Shown: positions 23,069 to 34,134 of the stretch, piece after piece | Position numbering within the stretch: position 1 is the first letter of the stretch | How the letters are laid out: every line of letters begins with the position of its first letter | NCBI GenBank assembly: GCA_033725935.1 | Contig: MU867110.1 | Span: 210,179-274,178 of the forward strand | Direction of reading: 5' to 3' | DNA from: Cladorrhinum sp. PSN259 | Lineage: Eukaryota > Ascomycota > Sordariomycetes > Sordariales > Podosporaceae | Length of the DNA: 64,000 nucleotides | The notes under the pieces: model-generated | The model's input: the letters and a program-made list of their open reading frames with translations, nothing else | Databases searched by the model: none | What the model was told of the DNA's origin: nothing | Position numbers and translations under genes: made by a program

Positions 23069-24614
23069 GGTAAAGGGGTCGGGTTGATGTGAGGTACTTT
23101 GATGAAGGCTTGATAGAAGGTTGGGCTGAAATTTTTTTTTTTGGGGGGTACTTCTTAAGGTTTGAGCAAATCGGAGATGGGGGTTTGATGGATTCGAAGG
23201 TATTGGTTCCTGGTTCATACGGTGCAATCCACATATTCATGAACACATGTCATTGAGCGTGCCGGATCTGTGTAGCCCGCACCGTATCTCGTTTCTGTAC
23301 CAGGTGTTTCGGCTCTGGGCTTAGTTGTGTTCCCGGGTCCGGGTCCGCATATCGGCCGGCGTCCCCGTGATGGGATCGGAGCCAGATGGCACCGCAGGAA
23401 GACTGAAGGAATCTTGTGTATAGGTTTGTTTATTTATACGTAATATAGATCGATGGCCAGAAACGGAATGCCACATATAGTACTAAAACACCACGAGACA
23501 ACACACGGCGTTTCGTCATTGTACATACTTCGACACCTTCAAGAAATACAGTGCGGGGCCAATGATTTACCAGATGCACTATAGCGGGGTAACCTGGAAC
23601 TCTCCACGGCATTGCCCCGTCTTTTAAACAAAGTTGAGAACTGCAATTTGTCTCAATTTTATCATCCCATATTTTCGCCCGTGCCCCTTGCCCAAACTCT
23701 TAGTTCGCCCAAGGCATTGGGTTTTTGTCTTTGACTGGCATTCGAGCCTCTGATGGATGGACGTCATGGTGTCCCACAGGCTTCCCTGACAGATAGAGCG
23801 GGGTTTAAGCAACACCAACCTCACTCACATGAATCCAGATCGTATGAGCCAAGCAGCACCGGTGCAACGGTTTGGACAACTTTAGCTTTGAGATCATTTG
23901 TCAGCTCCATTACGATGATGCATTCCACAACGCCCGATGATATATCTTATCCCAGCGACACCTTGAGGGCTCCCAATTCTGCCTTCTCAAGAAGCCACAA
24001 AAGAAACAGGGGTTGGGGTTTTTTGTCCACGAACTGCACGTGTCAAGTGCTGTAGCGTCAGCGATCTCCCTCCATCTTCCAACCGACCCCCCTGTCACCC
24101 GTTGCGTCAACCATGTTGGCCCCAGTTGGGTTTCGCATCTTGTAAACTTGGTACAGCGCCGCGCGCACAGCTGCCGCAGGTATTCTTGCAACTTGGCTGA
24201 GATCTTTCTCAGCTTCCAGGTTGCATGGTTGACTCGAACATGCTGGAATATGCCTGAGAAAGGGAAAAAGTACCGTCCTATTTGAGTAATCCGAGCATTT
24301 CCATGTACATTGCGTGCACACTTCGTTTTCCCCCGCATCATCTACAATCGTAAAGTGCGAATTATTCTGTTTTTACATATTATATATATATCTCAGAATA
24401 CACCCGCCCGCCCGCCCGCCCGCGTGTCCTGCTTGCCTTTCCTGAGAGTTTCACGACAGCAACTAGATCCCCGTTATCGCACACAGTACATACGAAGAAC
24501 ACGCAAGCCGGGGACGCACTGAGATGACGTCCACTGGGCTCTACAACAGAACACCTCCGCGCTTACTTCGCGAATTCGTGATACATGGTCTGAGAAGAAG
24601 AAGAGACTGAAGCA
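23069..24614. other. Intergenic region before Arg/Glu-repeat gene
   Basis: About 1.5 kb. Contains a GGGTCC duplication near 23333-23348, an AT run (24377-24391) and a CCCG tetranucleotide run at about 24402-24423. Several 60-140 codon frames have no domain. Nothing else supported. Confidence 0.55.
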
Positions 24615-27025
24615 ATGGCGGCTCCAACAACTGAGTCGCAAGGTGGAAACACCTTCTACGGCTACCTCTTCAACAAGTCGAAGCCCATCCCGGTTCCGAC
24701 ACCGTTATTCGAAGCTCTTCTGAAATCCCTCGCTACATATATCGCACACGAGACGGGGGACAAGAGCCAACACCATTTGTCGCCTGCAAAGCTGTCGGCA
24801 TTCTACAAAGCCGCTGGATATGACTTTGATTGTGAGTAGAAGACTTCTTCAAGCCCTGATAAGTGCTAACAGTCACCCCCAAATCAGCACTCTTCGTCGA
24901 GATGCCGCATCCACACATCTCGGACGTCTTTCAAGGGTTAGGTTGCCGGCACTACCTTCTTCCAGGCGAGGACGACTACGCTGCCCCTTCGATTCCAGCC
25001 TTGACAACGAAGGGTTTTATACGGTGGCAGTCAATTCAGACGCTTCTCGAGCCACATACACAAGTGCCTGTGTTGCAGTATGCAGTCAAGAACTGGTGTC
25101 TGAAGAATGTCGATACTGGCGTTCTGTTTCCGCCAGACCTTCCCGCAGAGGCTTTCCCTTCCGACACGGACCTCGATACAGATTTATGGTACCAGGAGTG
25201 CAAAGTCAAGCGCATCGAGGCAGCAGCAGCAGAGGCGGAGGAGGAAAGACCAAGAAACTCGCCAAAGGCTAGTTATGTACACCCGAGACCAAGTTCCGAC
25301 TATGTCAAATCCGAATATGTCAGATCCGACTCGTCGTACTTTCCTAGTCAAGGGCGCAACGTCAAGGTCGCCTACGTCAAAGTCGCGACCGCTCGTCCTC
25401 CACCCAGTGCAGGACGATCTCCAGAAAGGGAACGAGAGCGTGAACGGGAGAGGGAGAGGGAACGGGAAAGAGAGAGGGAAAGAGAGAGAGAGCATTACGC
25501 CCGTCGACAAGCCTCCTCATCAGACGAGCCCACCGCCCGCAGACGCAGCTTCTCCGAATACTCTCACTCACCGCACGAAGTTCCCCGGCCATCACCCGGG
25601 CCCATCCCCGTCAGATCACCCCATCTCGCTCCAGACCGCGCACAACAACGTCGACAAAGCCAGCCCCGACCGAACACCACCAACTCAGAGTCAGATGAAT
25701 CGCCAGCCAGTCCAAGAACAACAAACCCGCGACGCTCTCCAGCGCGTCCTCCACCCAGCGATGGTCCAATCCCGGGGGTTCGTAGAGTCTACACAGGAAG
25801 CTCAGAGGACGTCTCCTCCGTCCCTCGCATAATCCGCACGACAATGCCCCCGCCTCCGATCCCTACTTCGTACTCTCACACACATCTCCATACAACAAGA
25901 ACACACTCCCCTCGTCCAGCTCGAACCCATTCCCCCCGACCGGAAACTGATTCCCACTCCCGCAGGGGATCATCAAGGGAAGACGAAAGTAAACGAACTC
26001 CAAGGAGCGCCTTGCACGAATTCAAGGATAAAATATCCAGCTTCGTGACTGGCCAGTCACCTGAAAGACAGAGTCGTAGTCTTTCGGGTTCTAGAACGAG
26101 GAAGGAAGTTCCTCCCCCGGTAAACACTAGGGGAAGCAGAGATAAAGATACAGAGAACTTGAGGAGTTCGAGGCTGAGTAGGAGCTGGTCTGACACTGAA
26201 ACGGATTCGGGGAGCGGAACTGAGACTGATACCGAGGATGAGAGGGATCGGATCAAGGTTATTAGGAAGAGATCTAGGGAGTCGAGGGAACGCGAGAGGG
26301 AGAGAGAAAAAGAAAGAGAAAGGGAACGGGAAAGAGCGCGTGAGAGGGAAAGAGATAGAGACAGGGATAGGGGACGTGGAGGGAGGAGACATAGCGATAG
26401 AGAGAGTGAACGGGAACGAGAAAGGGAAAGAGAAAGAGAAAGAGAGAGGGGAATCCCACACAGAGCTAATAGGGATCGGGACAGGGACAGACATGTTGAC
26501 CACTCAGACGATGATGTATCCCCTCGAACAGTTTATCGCCACCAAAGGGTAGCTTCTGGCAGCGGGTCGGGGCCGTACCTAGGTCATAGACCCACTGAGG
26601 GGATGAATCAGAGACGGACGAGTAGTCATGCTGATATTGATAGACGGAGGGACATGATGGATAGAGAGAGGGAGAGGGAGTATAGAGACAGGGACAGGGA
26701 GAGGGATAGAGAAAGGTTCAGAGGGGAAGATGCGAGGGAGCGGTGGAAGAGGGAAGGAGGACCGTCGGCGGAGAGGTTATCTAGCTCTTCTGGTGTTGCT
26801 CGTCATGATCGGTCTCGGGATAGGGATAGAGAAAGAGAGAGTAGAGACAGGAACAGAGACAGGGAAAGGGATAACAGGGAGAGAGTGGCCAGCCCGGCTG
26901 GAAGTGGAGTCACCGCTGGTGTTGGTGGCCGGAAGTATCCCGACTTGGGGTCCTGGGTTGCTGGTGTGCAGCAGCGAGCTCCTGGTGGCGGCGGTGGTAG
27001 TGTCATCGGTGGCGACAGGGATTAG
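24615..27025 (+). CDS. DUF7514-type protein with Arg/Glu repeats
   Basis: Two exons, 24615-24831 and 24888-27025, with a 56-nt intron (GTGAGT donor, CTAAC branch at about 24866). Product 784 residues to the first stop. Residues about 12-195 form a globular head (FYGYLFNKSKPIPVPTPLFE, HLSPAKLSAFYKAAGYDFDS, LFVEMPHPHISDVFQGLGC, LTTKGFIRWQSIQTLL) that I recognise as the fungal domain of unknown function DUF7514. The rest is predicted disordered: a Tyr/Ser segment, then several Arg/Glu dipeptide runs (about residues 210-230, 525-620, 670-740) encoded by purine-only DNA, interspersed with Ser/Pro and RS-like stretches resembling splicing-associated proteins, so a nuclear RNA-related role is possible but unproven. 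The stop at 27023-27025 is followed by a further coding-like frame (next entry). A second in-frame acceptor at 24872 would add five residues. Confidence 0.72.
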
Positions 27026-27400
27026 AGATCCTATTCTCGTCGTCGTGGTGCTTCTTCTCGTCGTCACCGTCACCGTCATCGTCGTCGAAATAGTACGTAT
27101 GATGATGAAAATGATGATTATGAGAGTGTCGTTGGCCGTTCCGAATTACCGTTCTATGGAATTTGTGGCGTTATGGAGCGACTGGTTGCTTCCGCGCGCC
27201 GTCCAGCCGTGGAATCCGAAAGGTCTGGTCGGGTGGCGTCGAAAAAACAAACGGTCGCAGAGGAGGAGGAAGGGAAGAAGAAGAAGAAGACGAAAGTCAG
27301 GAAGAGAAGGCCGAATAGGAATAGAAAGGCCGATTATAACGAGAGAATGTATCAAGTGTTTGTTGGTTGTTTGGCTAGGTTCTTGGAAATATATCTTTGA
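27026..27400 (+). pseudogene. Coding-like continuation beyond in-frame TAG
   Basis: The same reading frame as the Arg/Glu-repeat gene stays open for 124 codons after its TAG. It starts RSYSRRRGASSRRHRHRHRR, passes through an acidic DDENDDYESVVGRSELPFYG stretch and a Lys-rich run, and ends NERMYQVFVGC...EIYL. Its RS/His-Arg composition continues the upstream protein style. It could be an extension reached by an unseen splice, a lost C-terminus, stop readthrough, or a base error in the TAG. I see no good donor/branch pair that removes the stop. Confidence 0.4.
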
Positions 27401-30400
27401 TTTACTAGGTTTTGCTTCTGTTGAGGAGCGAGCGAGCAGGATGTTGGGGTTTGCATATAACTTTCACGAAGAAGACGAGGGGGGCATGGATTGCATCCAG
27501 TCAATCCATCATTACTTCCGTTTAGCCAAGAGTTTTTTTTTTTCTTCGGGAATTATTTCTTTCTTTTGCTTTGTTTCCTTTGTTTATATGAATGGCGTAT
27601 AAAGGAGGGGAAAATGACAATTTGTTTGAGGTTTCGCATATCTGATACGACAGCTTGAAAAAAAAAAAAAAGATGATAACAACAGGATCGACCATAGAAA
27701 CTGAATTACGTATGTATGTACATCAAATACCTATAGTTGCTTTTCAATAAAGATTCATATTAGAGTTTGAATAGATTTGTTTCACTTTTTTAGGTTCAAG
27801 AAGAAGAGAGCTTATTGTGGAAATGATAAAAAAAGAAAAAGTTGTCAAAAGAAGAGAAGACATAGAGACAACACCAGGGAGTCCCACCCGTATTCACCTA
27901 CCTAGGGCAGAGCGGACACAATGCCGAGTTTTCACGGGTGTGTGGTCGTATGTGATAGATCGTTGTCGCAACAAGGCTTATAAGGCTGGTGGTGTTTATT
28001 CTTTTGTTTTTGTTTTTTTGTTGTTGTTTGTTACTTGTTTACTCGTTGATGGCTGGACAAACTTACCTCACCTGGCTGCGTCGAACAAAACAACCGACGA
28101 TATCTGGCATAAGGCAGGTAAGGTATCAATGAGGTGGGCTGAAACACGGTAGATGGCATGTGGTCAGGCTTGTTTTCAAGAATAACCAAGGCAAATACTT
28201 GTTTGAATCAGTTCAAAGTCGGTTCATGATAGTGGCGAAAAAGAAGAAGAAGCATGTGCGTAACAGATGGTTGTGAACGTGATGTGAGGCGATACATACC
28301 GTGCCGGACAAACATTCTTCTTCGATCCCACCATACTGCCCACTCATCCACTGGGAAACGGTGTTCAAGGATGAGACCCATCTCCGGTGGATTACGAGGG
28401 TGATATGATGTGATGGGGCGTTTTGCCTCATATGTTGAATGCAGTGTCACCGACGGAGAAGGGTCCCGGCCAAGAGTAAACGGAGGAGCCCTCATGAAAC
28501 CATTACATGCAGCCCCGACCAGCTCTCAAGAACACCGTGCCTCCAAACACCTTTGTGTGTTTTTCTTCGGCCACGCAAACGCAATCCAAGCCTGCAGTTC
28601 GTGAACACAACACTTGCCTCAAAGATGGTTGTTTGCAGAGAAAATATGTGCTCAAAAGACCAGGTCCCGTCCTTCAAGCCTGCTGCATGTGTGGTGTTGC
28701 GTAAGCCCACTTCGCGCACAAACAAGCATGAGGTCTTCAAAAACGGCCGGCCGGTTTTCTGTATTCGTTGTGTCTAAGCCCGGGGCAGCTGACCTAAGAC
28801 AAGAATCGAATATCGGAACGAGGGGTATGAGGTGGACAAAACAGGAGAGCGAGACATCAAGATCGTGCGAGGCGAGACTCAAAAGACATCACAGATAATT
28901 GGAGGGGAGCGAATGATACTAGATCCCGGATTGGGTATGCTGATCCGCGCCGCTATCAAAACCCCTTCCTTCGGCAGGTCGTGGCGGATGGCCTCGGCCG
29001 CCTGAACTGGCCGGAAGAAAATCCCTTCATCTTGCGGGCATTTGCGGAGTAGCAGCCCGGTGCCAACCGTTTCCTTCTTCCAAAAGACATTCTGCTGCGG
29101 GGTATCATCAGAAAGGAAGGAGACGAGACAGAAGTTAGATTGCAAGGTGGTAAAGGACCAGCTCGAGGGGCGCCTCCGTGTAAATAATACGTCGGCCGGT
29201 CTAACATTGACAGGACCGGGTCAGGTGTCGGAGTCAAACTGCCTGACCGGCCCCGGTCCGGTCTCGCTTGACATGACTTTCCACCTTTCGACTTGGGAGA
29301 CAACGGCTCTGCGCCCGAATGACCCGATGGCTGGGATGGAACCAGCTGCGAAATTCCACCTCCATGTTGGTGGTTCAGGTTGGCAGGTTGGCGCAACGTG
29401 CAAACAAACGGCTGGGTATGTGCTGCACCATGCGTTTCTCGGGCACAGCAAAAGATGTGTTCGTGGGGAAAGCTTCTTCGTGCCCGATGGTGCGTCATTT
29501 CCATTCGCCAGAGGGCCCTCGAGGGAAGGCGGTCGCCGTGACCGTGGCCCGGCCGGTGGATGATCTAAACATCGTCGTAAAACGGTACTGATTGGACAGC
29601 AGCCCAAGTAGGCGCCCTGCACACCGCCCAGCGAAGCCAAATTACTCGACCTCCCAAGGAAAGTCGGGCAGCTGCAGATATATCAATCAATAGTCCACGA
29701 GCCGAGAAGAAGCACCGAAGGATGCCGTGGATTGGTTGTGGGCGAGGAGGCCAGGAATCCCGGCCTGATCCATCATCTGGGAAAGAAACAAAAGTGATCG
29801 GTTCCGGGTGATGGGGAGATGCCACCAAGATTGGCAAGATTAGCGGGAAACAACGCAGCGCATGTCGAAAAGGTATCCATAGCTAGCGATTGTTGTACAC
29901 AGATTTTGATGAGTTGGAGTTGGGTCCATGCTGCGCCGGTACGGATAATCGGTAGGGGTCTGCTTTTCGGGTTGCTTCTAGTTGGATGAATCATGAATGG
30001 CTGGGATCGATCTGGCGGTCAGACTGAGCGAGCGGGATCATGAGATGCCCCCGGTTTTTGTTGGACTGGAGTTGCAACAGCAGCAATGGCAGAAAAAACA
30101 AAAGAAAAAATCTCTTCCATGGCCGGCAAATATGGCCGTTGCTAACGTCGCCTTGGAAAGAAGCCTTCTGTCAGCGAGGGTGATCAAACCAAGCCAGGCC
30201 AGACCATTCCACGATGGCGTTGTGTGAATTCTGTCAATATCCCGGCTGGAATCGGTGGTTCACGATCCCGGAGAGCCATTGTGGATTCATTCCAATTCAC
30301 TTGCATCTTAGCGCGATGCGGGGGCTTGTGGTTCAAAAACGGTGGTCCATCATGGATATGGTGTCCATGGGGTTTGTGAGATGGAAGCGACCGGGAACTG

Positions 30401-31514
30401 ATGTCTCACAGTGAACTCTCCAGTTCGTGGAAATAGGCCCAAAAGAGGAAGAAGGGCGAATCCCACTGCAAGCGATAAACGCCATTGGCCGGATTTATGC
30501 AGCCCATCGCTGCGACCGACTGTCCGGTTGCGTGCTTTGGTTTTACTCAATATAGCAAAAAGCCGCCTCTGCGCTTGCTTCCGAGAGCAAAGCGTGAATG
30601 GCACTCATCGTGCCAGTGCAGCGCTGTCAAACACTCTGAACCACTCGCCTGCCCACACGCGGGATGAAAAGGTGTAAGGGAGTGGGGTTGGGTTGGGGTG
30701 GTGTGGGCAGCGTGGGCTGGTGGAGAGGGGTCTTTCGGACGACGAGGTCCAGTCAGAGACCCTTGTCTCCTTGTCCCATGGATGCCATCCCAAGGCACGG
30801 AGGCAGCAAGAGCGACAGCGGCCTGAGAACTCGTGGCACCCTCTCTCAGGCTTTGCTTTGTAGCCACGCAGCTCGCATGCCGGTGCATGTGTGCACTTTG
30901 CCGTCGATGCAGGCACGGGGCCAGGAGGGCGGATGACTGGATGACGAGAGGTTGGGTAGAAGAGGTTCCATAGAAGCAGGTAAGGTAGGGTGACCAACCA
31001 AGCCAAGGTCCTGTCGGGTCAAGTAACCAACCTGCCGGCCGTCAACAAAGAGAATTCGAATTCGTCCGGTATTATCTCTTATAAGTACCCTGCGATTCAC
31101 GCAACCCGCACCCGTCGCTTCGCAGCACCGCCGCCCTCTGACCAAACGGCGCCCCGCCTCGACCCGACAGCCCGTCCACCAGCCCTTGGTTCCCAGGGAC
31201 CGCTTGCTTTCCAGCACTGACACCTGCACGCACTGTACTTAAGTGACCCGGGATCCACCGGTCCCGTGGACCCCAATCTCTCTTTCTCTCCCTTCTTGCC
31301 GTCAGCCACCCTGCGTTTCGCAACTTCAGACTTTCACTCCCCCAACCTCTTTTGGGCTTGTCGATCCCCCAACAAAGCAATTTGAGGCAGACTCTAGACC
31401 ACATTTTACCGTGTCACCGTAAACAAATCTCATTCTCTTCAACATATTTCTGCTGCACGCACGCTCTATAACACCCACAGCGAAGCATAGCAAAAGCATC
31501 ATATCCCGGTCAAA
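27401..31514. other. Long gene-poor region
   Basis: About 4.1 kb with no gene I can support. The largest frames (28956-29504 minus, 29042-29563 plus) overlap each other, lack domains and cannot be spliced into neighbours convincingly. A 7-bp-stem hairpin GGTCAGG...CCTGACC lies at 29219-29248. Region 30660-31330 is CT/GC-rich and probably contains the promoter and leader of the gene at 31515. Confidence 0.5.
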
Positions 31515-32489
31515 ATGAAAGGCCGCCCAGTCGATCAGCTCATTTATGAGTACATGTTCCCGAAACCTCGGCAGTCGGATCCCCAAAACTTTCAACAACT
31601 CCTCACCAGACACCTCGTCCTCGAGGTCCGACAGGAAGTCCACTCGTACTATGGTCACCTCGATACGCCAGAGGCCAAGTATCCAGGACTCGACTACACA
31701 AATCAAATCCACCGGATCCGCCTCAGTCGCTGGCAGTGGCATCGCCGCCTCTTCCGCGCCTTTGACGGACTTCGCCTGACATACGCTGAAATCCAAAATC
31801 TGACCAAGTGGGAAGGCACGAGGTGGGCAAAGGAGCGCTTCGAGCGCGAACAGGGCATCAAGATCCGCGACACAACTGCCGATGACTTCTTCGATTACGT
31901 GGAGCCCCAGAATCGTACGCCAAGCTACTACCGAGCGTCTTCAGAACAGACGGACGATTTGGGAACAAACCATGAAGACGAAGAGGACGAGGAGGACGAA
32001 GAAAGCGACGATGAGGAACTGGAGAGTGTCGGAGAGGCCTTAAATGAGCGATTGCGCGAGCGAGTAGCCCTCCGAAACATATCAGGAGATGCTTCGGTGC
32101 CTTTGGATGAAGACTGGGAAAACTGGTTGAAGAACGCCATAGAATCCGGAGAATTGCCACACGTGGCAGACCACATCGCTCGGTTCCCACGGCTGCACAG
32201 TACACTCACCGCCAGTGACATTTTCACACCCTCGATGATGGCTGCTGCACGGGCAGGTCGATGGGATAATATCCCCGACGTTCTCCATGATAGAATCCGG
32301 ATGACTCTCGAAACCGAACTTCGGCCAGTCCCACAGACACCATCTTCAGCTGCGACTTCGGCACCGCGGCCAACCATCAGATACGAAAACATTAGTTCTT
32401 CTGCAAGACTCGGTTTCGATAGTAACGGTCGTCCTGTTAGACTGCAGCTCTGGGACCGTCCTAGACCGGCAGCTCAACAGGATGCATGA
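31515..32489 (+). CDS. Conserved acidic fungal protein, function unknown
   Basis: Intronless, 324 residues. I do not recognise a named domain. Residues 1-130 look globular and conserved: MKGRPVDQLIYEYMFPKPRQ, HLVLEVRQEVHSYYGHLD, then LTKWEGTRWAKERFEREQGI and IRDTTADDFFDYVEP. A Glu/Asp block follows (about 155-175), then a second ordered part with LDEDWENWLKNAIESGELPH and SMMAAARAGRWDNIPDVLHDRI, and a Pro/Ser tail. No signal peptide or membrane segment. The leader before the ATG is CT-rich. The architecture (helical head, acidic linker, helical tail) suggests a nuclear or cytosolic adaptor, but that is inference. Gene status is supported by length, codon use and the clear start context CAAAATGA. 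Confidence 0.72.
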   Translation: MKGRPVDQLIYEYMFPKPRQSDPQNFQQLLTRHLVLEVRQEVHSYYGHLDTPEAKYPGLDYTNQIHRIRLSRWQWHRRLFRAFDGLRLTYAEIQNLTKWEGTRWAKERFEREQGIKIRDTTADDFFDYVEPQNRTPSYYRASSEQTDDLGTNHEDEEDEEDEESDDEELESVGEALNERLRERVALRNISGDASVPLDEDWENWLKNAIESGELPHVADHIARFPRLHSTLTASDIFTPSMMAAARAGRWDNIPDVLHDRIRMTLETELRPVPQTPSSAATSAPRPTIRYENISSSARLGFDSNGRPVRLQLWDRPRPAAQQDA

Positions 32490-33112
32490 GCGCAGGGGGC
32501 AGTTTCACTTCTACTTGGACTGGATCCAGACTTAACCAAAGCTGGTAGTCTTTCTTTCTAAATACACACAACAACTCAATGTACGGAATTGAAGATGACA
32601 TTACCACAATTAATTTATCCCGAGTTTCGTTTTGACATAACAACACATGGGGATACAACATCCGCACCGGGAGGAGCAGCCAGCCCTGATTTTACTCTTT
32701 TCTGGGGAGCGGATTTAACGCTCAATGTATTCTTTTTTTGCAAAGGGAATGGAGTAATAAGCCTCCTACATTACATGATTACGCAATCTGGGGCGCAGAG
32801 ATACCAATGCGAGGCAGAAAGTACAGGTAGATAACATGGAAAAGGGGGAAACGGAGTCGATAGTAATACCAAACAGGGATTGGAACGGGAACATTTTTTG
32901 GGAAAAGGAACGAACAGCAGTGGAGAGCAAAAAACACATATCACTTTTTCAAAACAATCACACACAGATATCAAGCATTTTGATCTGCAATATTCGATAT
33001 TGCTATTTGTGTTTACTTTATCTTTTTTTATTTATTCATCTTTGTAGCCGGTTTTATTATCATCGTTGCATTTGCATCGCAGCGCACATATACAAACAGA
33101 GATTTTTACAAA

Positions 33113-33130
33113 AACACACACACACACACA
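33113..33130. repeat. (AC)n microsatellite
   Basis: About nine AC units in the AT-rich spacer after the conserved acidic gene. Confidence 0.85.
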
Positions 33131-34062
33131 TTTCCATTTACCTTATCCGTGATTGCGATTGTGATGATGATAGGTGAGGAGTTGCAAATGAGTGTTTTGG
33201 TGTGTGCTTATTTCAGCCATAGTTGAAGTACCGAACTTTTCCATTACATTCTCATATTTCTGATGAGTCAACAGAGAGGAATCTTTTGTCCGCTGCTAGT
33301 TTTTATATCTTTTTTTTCCCCCAGCGGTAATAAAGGTCAATCCGGTTAGTTTGATGAGTCTTGACGAGATCAGGTGATTCCGGATTGCGGAATGCTCAGA
33401 GAGGACCGCCGGCAGGATAGAGAAAACCTGGAAGAAGTGCACCGCTCTTCCAGGTAATTGACTGAACACCCGACAGTATTGTTGTATATGTACAGTACTC
33501 CAAAATTCCGAAGTGAACTGAACTGGAGATACTACGAGATTAATACGGTCTAAAAAAAAAATCCTCACGAGAATGAAATCTGTGTTCATGATTTAGTTGT
33601 TGTGTCCTCGTCAATAGATTTGAGTATGTATGTAATTATATTCACGTTCTCTTGATGTGTAACTTTTATGAGGTGTCTCTTTATTGTATGGTGTTGGGGG
33701 GTAGGAAACAAACTGAAACCTGACAAACTGACTTGTTAGGGTTATTACCTATGTAGGTAGGCACATTAGATGTTGTTGTTGTTGTGGTTTTTTTTTTTTT
33801 TGACTCTATTTATGAGGGTTTGAGATGTTTTATTTATTTATTGGACGAGTGATTAGGATGTATAATGCTCACCGCGGAAAATGATGATAGTTACCTGAAG
33901 CTTTTGTTTACAGATAACCATTTTTCATTTACTATAGCGAAGAGGGTTTCGTGTTTCTCTTTGTTGTTAAGTGATGATGAATGCTAAGTAATTAGGGGTG
34001 TGGCGTTTTCTGTGTTGCCGAGAGAGTAGGGAGTCTTAGTGAGTGACTTAAGACTGGTGCCT

Positions 34063-34134
34063 AGGAAAGTGGAAGTTGGTGTAAGAGTGGGAGTTGATAA
34101 GAAAGTGGAAGTTGATAAGAAGGTGAGAGTTGGC
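34063..34134. repeat. 18-bp minisatellite, four copies
   Basis: Four head-to-tail units of 18 bases with consensus aaRaaaGTGGaAGTTGat: 34063-34080, 34081-34098, 34099-34116 and 34117-34134. Copies 1 and 3 are closest. Period is a multiple of three, so the antisense frame reads as a Thr/Ser/Leu-rich repeat, but no gene is evident. Confidence 0.8.

Noticed and set aside
25107..25832. 241-codon plus frame inside the Arg/Glu-repeat gene
   Set aside because: Shifted-frame shadow caused by purine repeats and Pro/Ser-rich codons; the main frame carries the conserved head domain.
28956..29563. Overlapping 170-180 codon frames on both strands
   Set aside because: They are antisense to each other, have no domain, no orthologue-like composition and no splice partners.
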